DNA of 64,000 nucleotides from Thalassolituus sp034111725 (GCF_034111725.1 NZ_JAWUWR010000081.1:1-64000); one strand, 5' to 3'. Counted from the stretch's first letter, positions 35,706-45,700 are shown. Notes: generated by a model from the letters alone, not told the origin. Numbers and translations: made by a program.

Positions 35706-37224
35706 ATGGTTTAATCAGTACCCAAGTCAGATCGCTATTGCCTTGCTGGTGTTTGGATTTATTGCGGCTGGTGGCTTAGGTTATCTGCTGCGTGGTCGCA
35801 AGGTTGCGCGCATGGTTGAAGAGCATCAACGCGTGCAACAGGTGTTGGCTCAAGTTCAGCAAGACTACCAGCAAGAGCAAGCGCTACATCAAGCCTTGCA
35901 GCAAGCGTCGCAGCAACAATTGGCGCAATTGCAAAGTTATCAGGTGGAAGAAGCGCGTCAGCAAGAGCGAGTTATAGCTCAGCAGCAGCAATTAGCACAG
36001 CAACAAGCGAAATTAGAGCAGTTAGAACACACTCTGCGTGAAATGCAGCAGCAGTTACAGCAAAGCCAAACTCAATTGGCGACCGAGCAAGAAACTCGTC
36101 TGCAACAACAACAGCATGCCGAAGAAAAGTTAGCCCTGCTGCAAAGCAATAAAGAAGACATGTTAAAAGAGTTCGAATTGCTTAGCCAAAAAATCTTCGA
36201 GCAAAAAACCAAACAATTTACTGAACAAAATCGCGTCGGTTTGGATACGGTATTAACACCGTTTAAAGAGCAGCTCGAAGGGCTAAAAAAGAAAGTCGAA
36301 GATGTACATATAGACGACGTACGTGATCGAACGACGTTAAAAGCACAAATTACCGAGCTGCATCAGCTTAATAAGCAGATGACCACAGAAGCTCATGCGC
36401 TAACGACCGCTCTGCGCGGCGAGAAAAAGACTCAAGGTAACTGGGGCGAGATGGTACTTGAACGAGTACTTGAGCGTTCCGGTTTACGCGCGGGCGAAGA
36501 GTATCAACGCGAGCAGAGCATGCAGAATGATGAAGGCCAACGTTTTCGTCCCGATGTGATTATTAACTTGCCTGAAGGTAAGCACATCGTTATCGACTCT
36601 AAAGTATCGCTGAATGCCTATACCGATTATGTCGCAGCAGAAACTGATGAGGCGCGAGCACTTGCGGCACGCCGTCATACCGATGCTATTCGCAATCATA
36701 TTCGTAGTTTGAGTGAAAAAGCGTATCAACAGCTGGAAGGTATCAACTCGCCAGACTTTGTCTTCTTATTTATGCCGATTGAACCCGCCTTTATGTTGGC
36801 GTTTCAGCATGATGAAAGTCTATTCAATGATGCGTTTGAGCGTCGTATCGTGGTCGTTACACCAACGACCTTGTTAGCGACGTTGCGCACGGTTGCCAGT
36901 ATTTGGGCAATAGAACGCCGTAACAAGAGCACTGAGAAACTTGCTGAGCAAGCAGGCAAGATTTATGACAAGTTAACGATTGTTGTGGATCGTATGGAAA
37001 CTCTAGGCAAACAGTTGAATACCGCACAAGGCACTTGGGATAGTGCTTGGAACTCATTAAAAACGGGGCGTGGCAATCTGTTTAGCCAAGCGGATCAGTT
37101 TTTGAAGTTGGGTGTCAGGGTTAAGAAGGAGTTGGCAAAAAACCTCGTAGAGGAAGCCAATGACGAACATGATTTGCACGAATCTATGCGTCTTAAGCCT
37201 CTCGTCGTGGACGGTGATGATTGA
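35698..37224 (+). CDS. rmuC: DNA recombination protein RmuC
   Basis: RmuC-family protein linked to limiting recombination at inverted repeats; it carries a restriction-endonuclease-like core. 508 residues. An N-terminal membrane segment (about residues 8-30) is followed by a glutamine-rich coiled coil (about 35-160) and then the conserved core with GNWGEMVLERVLERSGLR, FRPDVIINLPEGKHIVIDSKVSL and VFLFMPIEPAFMLAF. Coding overlaps gph by eight bases. Confidence 0.95.
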   Translation: MPEWFNQYPSQIAIALLVFGFIAAGGLGYLLRGRKVARMVEEHQRVQQVLAQVQQDYQQEQALHQALQQASQQQLAQLQSYQVEEARQQERVIAQQQQLAQQQAKLEQLEHTLREMQQQLQQSQTQLATEQETRLQQQQHAEEKLALLQSNKEDMLKEFELLSQKIFEQKTKQFTEQNRVGLDTVLTPFKEQLEGLKKKVEDVHIDDVRDRTTLKAQITELHQLNKQMTTEAHALTTALRGEKKTQGNWGEMVLERVLERSGLRAGEEYQREQSMQNDEGQRFRPDVIINLPEGKHIVIDSKVSLNAYTDYVAAETDEARALAARRHTDAIRNHIRSLSEKAYQQLEGINSPDFVFLFMPIEPAFMLAFQHDESLFNDAFERRIVVVTPTTLLATLRTVASIWAIERRNKSTEKLAEQAGKIYDKLTIVVDRMETLGKQLNTAQGTWDSAWNSLKTGRGNLFSQADQFLKLGVRVKKELAKNLVEEANDEHDLHESMRLKPLVVDGDD

Positions 37225-37472
37225 TCACCTGCCGTTAACCTGCGTTGTTATTGCCAACAACTGCGTCTAATAAGGCATGTCCTAGTTGGCATGATCACCT
37301 ATTATCCTACTAGGCCTTTTGTAGTCATTCGTAACCATTCAATAGCTGAACTGGCGCTGTTTCAGTTAACTACTAGACTCAAAAACACACATATTCTCAC
37401 ATTTGTGCTGTTTGAGAAGAGAACGTTTCTGACCTTTTGTCTAACTATTGGATCTAATCCGCGCTCATTTAT
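37225..37472. other. Intergenic region before diguanylate cyclase
   Basis: About 250 bases without a supported gene. A short frame at 37291-37506 exists, but lacks coding character. GTTGTT/AACAAC forms a weak hairpin just after rmuC (37242-37260 region). No convincing promoter was identified. Confidence 0.4.
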
Positions 37473-39266
37473 ATGGATATATCGCCTCCACCACGGCAAG
37501 CCTTAAATCTAAATTGGCAAGCGTTCCAGAATCTAGGCGCTAGAGCTTTGGCTGTGCTGGTGTTGGCGGTTGCTGCTGCGGTATTACTCGGCTGGATTGC
37601 AGCTATTCCGACGATTACTCGATTTGCTGATGATTTTCCTGCGATGGTGTTCAATACCGCGCTGTTTTTTGCTCTATTGAGTTTAGGTTTGATATGCGAT
37701 CGCCATGTCGTCTTTGGTTTTTGTAGCAAAATAACGGGGACAATTGTTTTTGTTTTATCCGCGCTGACTCTGCTGCAATACTGGCTTGATATGTCATTCG
37801 GTATTGATGAATGGTTTTGGTCGGATAACTCAGTCGATCCTTTGTCTTTACGCTCGTCTCCGTCAACCTGCTGGACCTTCATGCTGTTATCAGGGTTGAT
37901 GATGGTCGGGAGTATTCTTAGACGTCATTCTCACAATCTAGTAATCGCCTTGATTATTTTGGGTGCTCTCACCCCAACCACTGGGGCAGTCATATATATT
38001 TATGATTATTCTGACTTAGCCAAAGTTGACGCCTTTTCGACCATGGCGATCCACACGAGTGTGTCGTTCATCTTGTTGTATATGGCCGTTGCTATGGGAG
38101 TAGGGCGCCGTAACAGAGCAGATCATTACCCAGATGATGGTCCGGGTTTTCGCCAGTTTAGACGTCTCATCTTGCCAACCTTATTTATCCCATTAGGTAC
38201 GGGAGCTGTCCTGCACCAACTGGTGAACCAAGAGTATTTAACCGCATCATTTGGTTTGGCCATCATGGCGTCCGGTTTTTGCTTGACCATTGTTTCTGTT
38301 CTTTTATGGAACTCGCGGCGCGAAGATGAGTGGTTTGATTCTTTGAATCAAGAAATTGAAGCGCGCGTGGGTGCGCAATCTCAATTAACTATGCTGCTAG
38401 ATACTATATCTAAAGGCGTATTATTCGTGGGTAGAGACGGCAAAATTAAGTTAGCTAACGACGGTGCTTCGCAATTATTTGAATTCCCTGTTGAGTATTT
38501 GCAAGGGCGACACATACGTGAACTGCTTGCATCATCAGCCCATGAAAGTTTTGATAAACATTTCGATAATTTTATTAATTGCGAAAATCGTACGCATTAC
38601 ACTCATCAGCCTTTTCGTATCAGTGCCCGTAATGCCAGTGGTGATGAATTTCCTGTTCTTGCCAGTGTTGGTTATCTATCCGAAGCGAAAGACAATGGTT
38701 TTGGTGTTTTGCTCCTCAATGGCGAGATGATTGAGCGGCAAATGGAACAGTTACGGCATAAAGTTCGCACCGATCATCTTACCTTAGTCGGCAATCGCAG
38801 CAGCTTGGATGCACGAATGGATGAGCTAAATGCTTATGGCTCAAGATCTGAGAAAGCGGTGGCGCTAATCATGGTTGATATCGATCATTTCAAAAAAGTA
38901 AATGATCGTTTTGGTCATGCTGCTGGTGATTCTATCCTCAGTGATTTTGCCCGAGAGGTCGAGGATAGCTTGCGTTATTCCGATTCCTTATACCGCTATG
39001 GCGGTGAAGAGTTCGTGATCGTTACCATTGGCGCGTCTTTGCCTCATGTTCGCATGCTGGCCGAGCGTATTCGTATGCGCATTGAAAGCTACCTCTTCCC
39101 GCATAAAACCAAAACAATTCATATTACTTGCAGCTTAGGCGTGGCGGTTCGTTTACCTAGCGAAAAGTTAGAGCATTGTTTAGAGCGTGCAGACAACAGT
39201 CTATTCGTAGCAAAAAATACCGGTCGCAATCGTGTCGTTGTCAATGAACGCCATGATATGAATTAA
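37473..39266 (+). CDS. Membrane diguanylate cyclase with PAS domain
   Basis: Predicted to make cyclic di-GMP from two GTP. 597 residues. Several membrane segments in the first ~290 residues form a sensory region, followed by a PAS domain (about 310-430) and a GGDEF domain (about 435-595). The active site is intact: G510-GEEF-514 in YRYGGEEFVIV. An inhibitory I-site is present, R501-x-x-D504, five residues before GGEEF, so product inhibition is expected. The stimulus sensed is unknown. Confidence 0.92.
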   Translation: MDISPPPRQALNLNWQAFQNLGARALAVLVLAVAAAVLLGWIAAIPTITRFADDFPAMVFNTALFFALLSLGLICDRHVVFGFCSKITGTIVFVLSALTLLQYWLDMSFGIDEWFWSDNSVDPLSLRSSPSTCWTFMLLSGLMMVGSILRRHSHNLVIALIILGALTPTTGAVIYIYDYSDLAKVDAFSTMAIHTSVSFILLYMAVAMGVGRRNRADHYPDDGPGFRQFRRLILPTLFIPLGTGAVLHQLVNQEYLTASFGLAIMASGFCLTIVSVLLWNSRREDEWFDSLNQEIEARVGAQSQLTMLLDTISKGVLFVGRDGKIKLANDGASQLFEFPVEYLQGRHIRELLASSAHESFDKHFDNFINCENRTHYTHQPFRISARNASGDEFPVLASVGYLSEAKDNGFGVLLLNGEMIERQMEQLRHKVRTDHLTLVGNRSSLDARMDELNAYGSRSEKAVALIMVDIDHFKKVNDRFGHAAGDSILSDFAREVEDSLRYSDSLYRYGGEEFVIVTIGASLPHVRMLAERIRMRIESYLFPHKTKTIHITCSLGVAVRLPSEKLEHCLERADNSLFVAKNTGRNRVVVNERHDMN

Positions 39267-39346
39267 TTGGCAATCCTTTCGCAGGTTCTGGTTGTCGTAG
39301 TGTGCTTGGGCTAGAATGGCGCCCTTTTGTACAGCTAGGCTAACCT

Positions 39347-40072
39347 ATGAGCGAACGCGACAACATCTATCAAGCACCGCATGCCGAAGTAGCAGACTTT
39401 GCCTTTGATGCCGCAGTAGCGCGCGTATTTCCCGATATGATTCGTCGTTCTGTTCCGGGCTATGCCGAAACCGTTGCTATGTCTGGGGTGATCGCCGGGC
39501 AATACGCGCAAGCTAACTCCAACTTGTATGATTTAGGATGTTCACTTGGTGCCGTCACATTGGCGATGCGTCATGGTCTGCGAGCCGCAAATTGCCAAAT
39601 TATAGGTATTGATAATTCGGCATCCATGTTAGAGCGTGCCGAGCATTATTTAGCCTTAGATGATGCGCACGCACCGGTCAGTTTTGTTTGTGAGGATATT
39701 TGTAATTATCCACTGGAAAATGCCTCGGTTACCGCGTTGAATTTTGTGCTGCAATTTATTCCTTTAGAGCATCGTCTAGAATTATTAAAAGATATTGCCG
39801 CTGCCACCTTACCTGGTGGTGCATTAATTTTGTCGGAGAAACTGGCTTTTGATGTCAATGAGCAACCGGTGCAGGATGCTCTGCATTTGGATTTCAAACG
39901 CGCCAATGGTTATTCCGATTTGGAAATTGCGCAGAAACGTAGTGCCATTGATAACGTATTGATTCCGGAAACAGAAGAAGCCCATATTGAGCGCTTAAAA
40001 GCTGCCGGTTTTTCGCAAGTCATTCGCTGGTATCAGTGTTTTAACTTTGCCTCATTTTTAGCGATTAAATAA
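39347..40072 (+). CDS. cmoA: Carboxy-S-adenosyl-L-methionine synthase CmoA
   Basis: Converts S-adenosylmethionine and prephenate to carboxy-SAM, the donor for 5-oxyacetyl modification of tRNA U34. 241 residues, Rossmann methyltransferase fold with LYDLGCSLGAVTLAM (motif I) and LNFVLQFIPLEHR. N-terminal DNIYQAPHAEVADFAFD is typical of CmoA. cmoB starts six bases later, so the two are cotranscribed. Confidence 0.96.
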   Translation: MSERDNIYQAPHAEVADFAFDAAVARVFPDMIRRSVPGYAETVAMSGVIAGQYAQANSNLYDLGCSLGAVTLAMRHGLRAANCQIIGIDNSASMLERAEHYLALDDAHAPVSFVCEDICNYPLENASVTALNFVLQFIPLEHRLELLKDIAAATLPGGALILSEKLAFDVNEQPVQDALHLDFKRANGYSDLEIAQKRSAIDNVLIPETEEAHIERLKAAGFSQVIRWYQCFNFASFLAIK

Positions 40073-40078
40073 TTTATT

Positions 40079-41107
40079 ATGAACACCGATGTAATAACAG
40101 CTGATATTGCGAACTCTGAGTCTTTATTGCCTTGGTTTGACGAACTACGTTCCTTTTTAAATGAAGGTAAGTTTGCGGCTTGGGGTGCTGTTGTTGAACA
40201 ACAATTACAGGGTGTATTACACGATAACGAACATGGTGATCAGCGTCGTTGGTTAGATGCCTTGTACTCCTTGCCCGATCTGGAACAAGTGAATTGTGAT
40301 TTAACGGCGCATGATTTGGCTCTGACGAGTACTGATATTTCCAGAGAACAACAAGCGGCGGTTTTAGCCGCGGTGAAAGGGCTGATTCCTTGGCGTAAAG
40401 GCCCATTTCAATTCTTTGATACACACATAGAAACCGAATGGCGCTCCGATTGGAAATGGGATCGTGTAGCGCCACATTTATCGCCATTGCATGGACGTGT
40501 GGTGCTCGACGTGGGTTGTGGTTCGGGTTACCACATGTGGCGCATGCTGGGTGATGGTGCTGCGCGCGTGATTGGTGTTGACCCGTCGCGGTTATTTTTA
40601 ATGCAGTTCCAAGCACTAAAAAAATACGCTGAAGCGGCATTGGGTAAATTACCGGCTGACTTGTTGCCGTTAAAAATGGAGGACGTGCCGCCACGATTAA
40701 AAGCCTTTGATACGGTATTTTCGATGGGTGTTTTATATCATCGTAAATCGCCGATTGATCATCTGCAGGAGCTGCGTGATACCTTGCGGCCCGGTGGTGA
40801 GTTGGTGTTGGAAACCTTAGTTATTGATGGCCCTTTAGGTGAAGTACTAATGCCCGAAGACCGTTACGCCATGATGCGTAATGTTTGGTTTTTACCTTCG
40901 CCTGAAACTCTGTTGTTGTGGTGTCGTCGAGTAGGTTTCAAGAATGCGCGCATCGTCGATTTGAACCAAACATCGCTAGAGGAACAACGTTCCACTGATT
41001 GGATGACGTTTAATTCGCTAAAGGATTTTCTCGATCCTAGTGATATCAACAAAACTGCTGAAGGCTATCCGGCACCGCTACGCGCCGTTGTGATTGCAGA
41101 AGCTTAA
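40079..41107 (+). CDS. cmoB: tRNA U34 carboxymethyltransferase CmoB
   Basis: Transfers the carboxymethyl group from carboxy-SAM to 5-hydroxyuridine-34 of tRNAs, giving cmo5U and extended wobble decoding. 342 residues, with the methyltransferase domain from about residue 110 and motif I VVLDVGCGSGYHMWRMLG. The region FFDTHIETEWRSDWKWDRV is characteristic of CmoB. It ends exactly where dusC ends on the opposite strand, with no gap between the stop codons. Confidence 0.96.
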   Translation: MNTDVITADIANSESLLPWFDELRSFLNEGKFAAWGAVVEQQLQGVLHDNEHGDQRRWLDALYSLPDLEQVNCDLTAHDLALTSTDISREQQAAVLAAVKGLIPWRKGPFQFFDTHIETEWRSDWKWDRVAPHLSPLHGRVVLDVGCGSGYHMWRMLGDGAARVIGVDPSRLFLMQFQALKKYAEAALGKLPADLLPLKMEDVPPRLKAFDTVFSMGVLYHRKSPIDHLQELRDTLRPGGELVLETLVIDGPLGEVLMPEDRYAMMRNVWFLPSPETLLLWCRRVGFKNARIVDLNQTSLEEQRSTDWMTFNSLKDFLDPSDINKTAEGYPAPLRAVVIAEA

Positions 41108-42085
41108 TTAGCTGTCGATTCTTTCCTGCAAGGCCGCAAAAAACGCAGCTCTGTCGCGCTCGCGTTTCACATCCTCGAATACCTGAGCTAGCTCAGCTGA
41201 TTGGATCGAAAAGTAATGCAGCCATTGCTTCATTCGATCCACCAATTGCTTATCGGTAATGTCCGGTAGCTTATTCGCCAATATAGGCAGTAGCGCTAAA
41301 TGTTGTTGCCATGTCATCGGTACATGATCTGGCTGCTTAATGCGCAGGGCCAAATCCGGTGTCGAAACTAAGCCTCGGCCAATCATTAATACATCGGAGC
41401 CACTTTCTTGTTGGCATTGTGCGGCTTGTGCCGGCGTCCAGATCTCACCATTGGCGAGCACAGGTATAGTAACTGCATCTTTTATCTGTTTTATCCAATC
41501 CCAGTAGGCCGGTGGTTTATAGCCTTCGGTTTTGGTGCGCGCATGCACGGTGAGCCATTGGATGCCGCCGTTAGCGAGAGCCTGAGCATTTTCTATTGCT
41601 AAGGTTTTGTCGTTAAAGCCTAATCGCATTTTGGCACTGACGGGGATGTGGCTTGGCACGGCAGCCCGCACTTGGGTAGCAATGCGGTGCAGTAAATCGG
41701 GGAACTGTAGTAAAACTGCGCCACCCATGCTGCGATTGACCGTTTTGGCGGGGCAGCCGAAATTAAGATCAATGGCGGGCGCACCTAAGCTTGCCGCAAC
41801 CGCCGCATTCGCTGCCATTACGTCGGGATCACTACCAAGTAGCTGCACATGCACCGGAGTCCCAGCGAATGTCTTGCCGCTATTATGCAGCTCAGGACAA
41901 AGGCGATAGTAAACTTTTGCTGGTAGCACTTGAGTTGTAATACGAATGAATTCAGTCACACAGTGATCTATGCCGCCAACAGCGGTCAATAACTCACGAA
42001 ATTCTCCATCCATAAGGCCTTCCATCGGCGCTAGCGCAATGTAAGGTCGACCTTCTAGAGAAAAAGGGAGTGTGCCAGTAAACAT
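41108..42085 (-). CDS. dusC: tRNA-dihydrouridine synthase, DusC-type
   Basis: Flavin enzyme that reduces uridine to dihydrouridine in the tRNA D-loop; DusC acts on U16. 325 residues. IALAPMEGLMDGEFREL starts the TIM barrel, DLNFGCPAKTVNRSMGG carries the catalytic cysteine (NFGCPA), and LTVHARTKTEGY plus IPVLANGEIW are the flavin-binding segments. The MEGLMD start and C-terminal WLHYFSIQ region favour DusC over DusA/B. Convergent with cmoB with zero spacing: two tRNA modification loci end to end. Confidence 0.88.
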   Translation of the reverse strand: MFTGTLPFSLEGRPYIALAPMEGLMDGEFRELLTAVGGIDHCVTEFIRITTQVLPAKVYYRLCPELHNSGKTFAGTPVHVQLLGSDPDVMAANAAVAASLGAPAIDLNFGCPAKTVNRSMGGAVLLQFPDLLHRIATQVRAAVPSHIPVSAKMRLGFNDKTLAIENAQALANGGIQWLTVHARTKTEGYKPPAYWDWIKQIKDAVTIPVLANGEIWTPAQAAQCQQESGSDVLMIGRGLVSTPDLALRIKQPDHVPMTWQQHLALLPILANKLPDITDKQLVDRMKQWLHYFSIQSAELAQVFEDVKRERDRAAFFAALQERIDS

Positions 42086-42319
42086 GGTGGTACGTATTAC
42101 AAGTGGAGGCGCGAGAGTATACGCACCTGAGCGTTTTATCGCTAGCCACTCACTCTTCTAAGCGGCATAACCATGCGCTTTGGCTTCTTTATGGCAGTTG
42201 CTTTAAATTGGTCTTTTCAGTAATCTACGCCGGCTTGTCAGCCCTATTGGCAGGGTTTTTTGTGCCCTGATGAAAAGACTAGAACAAGTATAAACATGAC
42301 ATCATAAGGAGCCCCCTGC
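42086..42319. promoter_or_regulatory. Region upstream of oadGAB
   Basis: 234 bases between divergent dusC and oadG. A small CCCT/AGGG stem with following T run at about 42242-42261 could be a weak terminator or attenuator for oad. oadG has a good ribosome site (AAGGAG, about nine bases before ATG). No clear promoter identified. Confidence 0.35.
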
Positions 42320-42565
42320 ATGTCTGAGCCTAGCCTCGTCTCACAGGGTTTGGAGCTGATGATCTTCGGTATGGGCGTAGTATTCGTCTTTTTGACGATG
42401 CTGGTGTTCGTAACGGGATTCATGTCCAAGCTGGTAACTAAACTTACGCCTGAGCCTGTCATCGTTCCCGCTAAAGTGGTAACTAAGAAGCAGTCAGGGG
42501 TAGATCCGCAATTGTTGAAAGTACTTTCAGCTGCGGTAAAAGAGCATCGCGCGCGCCAAAAGTAG
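42320..42565 (+). CDS. oadG: Oxaloacetate decarboxylase gamma subunit
   Basis: Small membrane subunit that helps assemble and hold the Na+-pumping oxaloacetate decarboxylase. 81 residues, one N-terminal membrane helix (about 15-37, VFVFLTMLVFVTGFM) and a soluble C-terminal tail. MSEPSLVSQGLELMIFGMG is typical. First gene of oadG-oadA-oadB. Confidence 0.92.
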   Translation: MSEPSLVSQGLELMIFGMGVVFVFLTMLVFVTGFMSKLVTKLTPEPVIVPAKVVTKKQSGVDPQLLKVLSAAVKEHRARQK

Positions 42566-42624
42566 CATGCGGTATATAACAACCCATACGTTTACAACGT
42601 TAACGGAAGAAAAGGCCATCATCC

Positions 42625-44391
42625 ATGTCCGATTCTAAGAAACCTTTAGGTATCACAGACGTCGTTCTTCGCGACGCACACCAGTCTATTCTGGCCACTC
42701 GCATGCGTATTGACGACATGCTTCCTATTGCTGCCAAACTCGATCAAGTCGGCTACTGGTCACTTGAATCTTGGGGCGGTGCAACGTTTGATTCTTGCAT
42801 CCGCTACCTCGGTGAAGATCCATGGGATCGTATCCGCGAGTTCAAAAAGGCAATGCCAAAAACTAAGCAGCAAATGTTGCTTCGTGGCCAGAACCTGCTG
42901 GGCTATCGTCACTACGCTGACGATGTTGTGGAGAAATTCGTAGAACGAGCTGCTACCAATGGTGTAGACGTATTCCGCGTGTTCGATGCAATGAATGATC
43001 CGCGCAATCTTGCGACTGCTTTAAAGGCAGTTAAAAAGAACGGCGGTCATGCACAAGCGACCTTGTCTTATACCACTAGCCCAGTTCACACGCTGGAAGC
43101 ATGGGTAAGCTTGGCGAAACAAATTGAAGATATGGGTGCAGACTCTATCGCCATTAAAGATATGGCCGGTGTTCTGACTCCATATGATGCTTACGAATTG
43201 GTTTCTCGCCTGAAAGGCCAGACAGATCTAGAAGTTCAGCTGCACGCTCACGCGACGGCTGGCTTATCTGATATGACCATTTTGAAAGCAGTTGAAGCGG
43301 GTATTGACCGTGTTGATACCGCAATCTCTTCTATGTCGATGACCTATGGCCATACGGCAACTGAATCAGTAGTGGCTGCATTAGCTGGTACTGATCGTGA
43401 CACAGGTATCGACTTGTTGTTGCTGGAAGAAATTGCCGCTTACTTCCGCGAAGTTCGTAAGAAATATTCTAAGTTTGAAGGTGCTCTTCGCGGTACTGAT
43501 TCTCGCATTTTGGTTGCTCAAGTACCGGGCGGTATGTTGACCAACATGGAAAATCAACTGCGCGAGCAGGGTGCTTCTGACAAGTTCGATGAAGTATTAA
43601 AAGAAATCCCACGCGTGCGTGAAGATCTCGGCTTTATCCCTCTAGTCACGCCTACTTCTCAGATCGTTGGTACTCAAGCAGTACTAAACGTATTGACTGG
43701 CGAGCGTTACAAGTCGATCTCGAAAGAGACTCAAGGCATCCTTAAAGGTGAATACGGTGCTGCGCCTGCGCCTATGAATGCCGAGCTGCAAGCTCGTGTT
43801 CTAGAAGGCAAAGAAGCCATTACTTGTCGTCCTGCAGACTTGATCGATAACGAAATGGATCAAGTTCTGGCTGACGTGAAGAAACTGGCAGAAGAGAAAG
43901 GCTTCAAGTTGGCTGAAAACGCCATCGACGATGCATTGACTCTGGCTATGTTCCCGCAAGTAGCGCCTAAGTTCTTGGCTAATCGTGGTAACCCAGATGC
44001 ATTCGAGCCAGCTCCAAGTGCTGCTGGTGCCGATACATACACGATCAACATTGATGGCAACGAGTACGTTGTAAAAGTTAATGAAGGTGGTGATGTAACT
44101 AACCTTGCTCCGGTGAATGGTGCACCTATGTCGATAGGTGGTGCTTCTTCATCTTCTGCACCTGTTGCAGCGGGTGGCGGTGATCCAATTACTTCGCCAT
44201 TGGCAGGTAATATTTGGAAGGTATTAGTTCAACCGGGCGATGAAGTTGCTGAAGGCGACGTTGTTCTGATTCTGGAAGCCATGAAAATGGAAACTGAGAT
44301 TCGCGCACCTAAAGACGGCACCGTTGGCAGTGTTTCTGCCAAAGAAGGTACTGCTGTTAAAGTGGGCGATACTCTGTATACCCTAGGTTAA
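42625..44391 (+). CDS. oadA: Oxaloacetate decarboxylase alpha subunit (biotin)
   Basis: Carboxyltransferase plus biotin-carrier subunit of the complex that decarboxylates oxaloacetate to pyruvate and uses the energy to pump Na+. 588 residues. The carboxyltransferase domain (about 1-450) has GITDVVLRDAHQSILATRMR and the metal site IQLHAHA-type VQLHAHATAGL. The C-terminal biotinyl domain carries K554 in LEAMKMETEI, preceded by a proline/alanine-rich linker. Followed after nine bases by oadB. Confidence 0.97.
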   Translation: MSDSKKPLGITDVVLRDAHQSILATRMRIDDMLPIAAKLDQVGYWSLESWGGATFDSCIRYLGEDPWDRIREFKKAMPKTKQQMLLRGQNLLGYRHYADDVVEKFVERAATNGVDVFRVFDAMNDPRNLATALKAVKKNGGHAQATLSYTTSPVHTLEAWVSLAKQIEDMGADSIAIKDMAGVLTPYDAYELVSRLKGQTDLEVQLHAHATAGLSDMTILKAVEAGIDRVDTAISSMSMTYGHTATESVVAALAGTDRDTGIDLLLLEEIAAYFREVRKKYSKFEGALRGTDSRILVAQVPGGMLTNMENQLREQGASDKFDEVLKEIPRVREDLGFIPLVTPTSQIVGTQAVLNVLTGERYKSISKETQGILKGEYGAAPAPMNAELQARVLEGKEAITCRPADLIDNEMDQVLADVKKLAEEKGFKLAENAIDDALTLAMFPQVAPKFLANRGNPDAFEPAPSAAGADTYTINIDGNEYVVKVNEGGDVTNLAPVNGAPMSIGGASSSSAPVAAGGGDPITSPLAGNIWKVLVQPGDEVAEGDVVLILEAMKMETEIRAPKDGTVGSVSAKEGTAVKVGDTLYTLG

Positions 44392-44400
44392 GGAGCTGTC

Positions 44401-45573
44401 ATGCATAGTTTGATTAACCTCTGGCACGACACTGGTTTGTACCAGATGGAGCTAGGCCAACTGGCAATGCTTTGCATTGGTTGTTTGCTGTTATTTTTGG
44501 CTATCCATCCTAAGTTCCAGTTTGAGCCTTTGCTGTTATTGCCAATCGCTATTGGTACGCTGTTTGTAAACATCCCTGGTGCTGGCTTTTATGCTGGCCC
44601 AGTGATCGCTGCAGACGGTCACCTCGATAGCCCGGCAGGTTTGCTGTATTACATTTACCACGCGGGTATTGAAACCGGCTTATTCCCTCTACTCATTTTC
44701 ATGGGTGTTGGTGCAATGACGGATTTTGGACCTTTGTTGGCGAACCCTAAAACCTTATTGTTAGGCGCTGCCGCACAGTTTGGTATTTTCGGTACTTTGT
44801 TTGGTGCTGCTTTCTTCACTGATATCGGTGTGATGGACTTCACGCTGCAACAAGCGTCTGCGATCGGCATTATCGGTGGTGCTGATGGTCCAACCTCGAT
44901 CTTTATTGCATCGAAGTTGGCACCTGAGCTGCTGGGTGCAATTGCGGTTGCTGCATACTCTTACATGGCATTGGTGCCTATGATTCAACCACCAATCATG
45001 AAAGCGTTGACCACCGAATCTGAACGTAAGATCAAAATGAGTCAGCTACGCGAAGTGAGTAAGGGTGAGAAGATTATTTTCCCGATTACTTTGCTGGTGT
45101 TGGTTGCCTTGTTGCTACCATCCGCAGCGCCTCTTTTGGGTATGTTCTGTTTTGGTAACTTGATGAAAGAGTCTGGTGTTGTTGATCGTTTGAGCGATAC
45201 CGCTCAAAACGCATTGATCAACATTGTGACTATTTTCTTAGGGCTGGGTGTTGGCTCGAAAATGAGCGCTGATAAGTTCTTAAATTTCGATACTCTAAGC
45301 ATCTTGATTCTAGGCATGGTTGCTTTCTGCATGGGTACTGCCGCAGGCGTCATCATGGCGAAGATCATGAACAAGTTCTCGAAAGATCCTATCAACCCAT
45401 TGATTGGTTCTGCGGGTGTATCGGCGGTGCCGATGGCGGCTCGTGTATCGAACAAAGTGGGCTTAGAAGCTAACCCTCAAAACTTCCTGCTGATGCATGC
45501 TATGGGCCCTAATGTGGCTGGTGTGATTGGTTCGGCGGTTGCTGCGGGTGTGATGATTAGCTACTTCGGTTAA
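44401..45573 (+). CDS. oadB: Oxaloacetate decarboxylase beta subunit
   Basis: Polytopic inner-membrane subunit that carries out decarboxylation of carboxybiotin coupled to Na+ transport. 390 residues, about nine membrane segments. DGPTSIFIASKLAPELLG and NPLIGSAGVSAVPMAARV are conserved regions of the Na+ path; D and S/N residues there are the likely sodium ligands. Begins nine bases after oadA and ends at a strong terminator. Confidence 0.97.
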   Translation: MHSLINLWHDTGLYQMELGQLAMLCIGCLLLFLAIHPKFQFEPLLLLPIAIGTLFVNIPGAGFYAGPVIAADGHLDSPAGLLYYIYHAGIETGLFPLLIFMGVGAMTDFGPLLANPKTLLLGAAAQFGIFGTLFGAAFFTDIGVMDFTLQQASAIGIIGGADGPTSIFIASKLAPELLGAIAVAAYSYMALVPMIQPPIMKALTTESERKIKMSQLREVSKGEKIIFPITLLVLVALLLPSAAPLLGMFCFGNLMKESGVVDRLSDTAQNALINIVTIFLGLGVGSKMSADKFLNFDTLSILILGMVAFCMGTAAGVIMAKIMNKFSKDPINPLIGSAGVSAVPMAARVSNKVGLEANPQNFLLMHAMGPNVAGVIGSAVAAGVMISYFG

Positions 45574-45587
45574 TCGTTAGCGCGATG

Positions 45588-45620
45588 AAAAAACGGCTCA
45601 CTTAGTGGGCCGTTTTTTTT
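45588..45620 (+). terminator. Intrinsic terminator after oadB
   Basis: Eight-base-pair stem ACGGCTCA/TGGGCCGT (one G-U pair) with a five-base loop, flanked by A and T runs. Confidence 0.88.
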
Positions 45621-45660
45621 GGAGTTTTTGCGGTCTGAACTGTTAGCTTTTAATGGCCTG

Positions 45661-45700
45661 TTCTCTGTAGGAGGTACTCAGGGAGCGCCAGCGAGCAGTG
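45661..45700. repeat. REP-like half element (copy of 53422-53460, inverted)
   Basis: Forty bases starting with TGTAGGAG (45666-45673) and running through AGGGAGCGCCAGCGAGCAGTG. The reverse complement recurs at 53422-53460 with only a few differences. It lies in the noncoding gap between oadB and ppiC. Only one arm of the presumed paired element is present here. Confidence 0.8.

Noticed and set aside
37291..37506. Short plus-strand open frame before the diguanylate cyclase
   Set aside because: No ribosome site, no recognisable domain, and overlaps the real start of the cyclase gene.
42241..42262. Terminator-like stem upstream of oadG
   Set aside because: Only four base pairs; too weak to list as a separate terminator.
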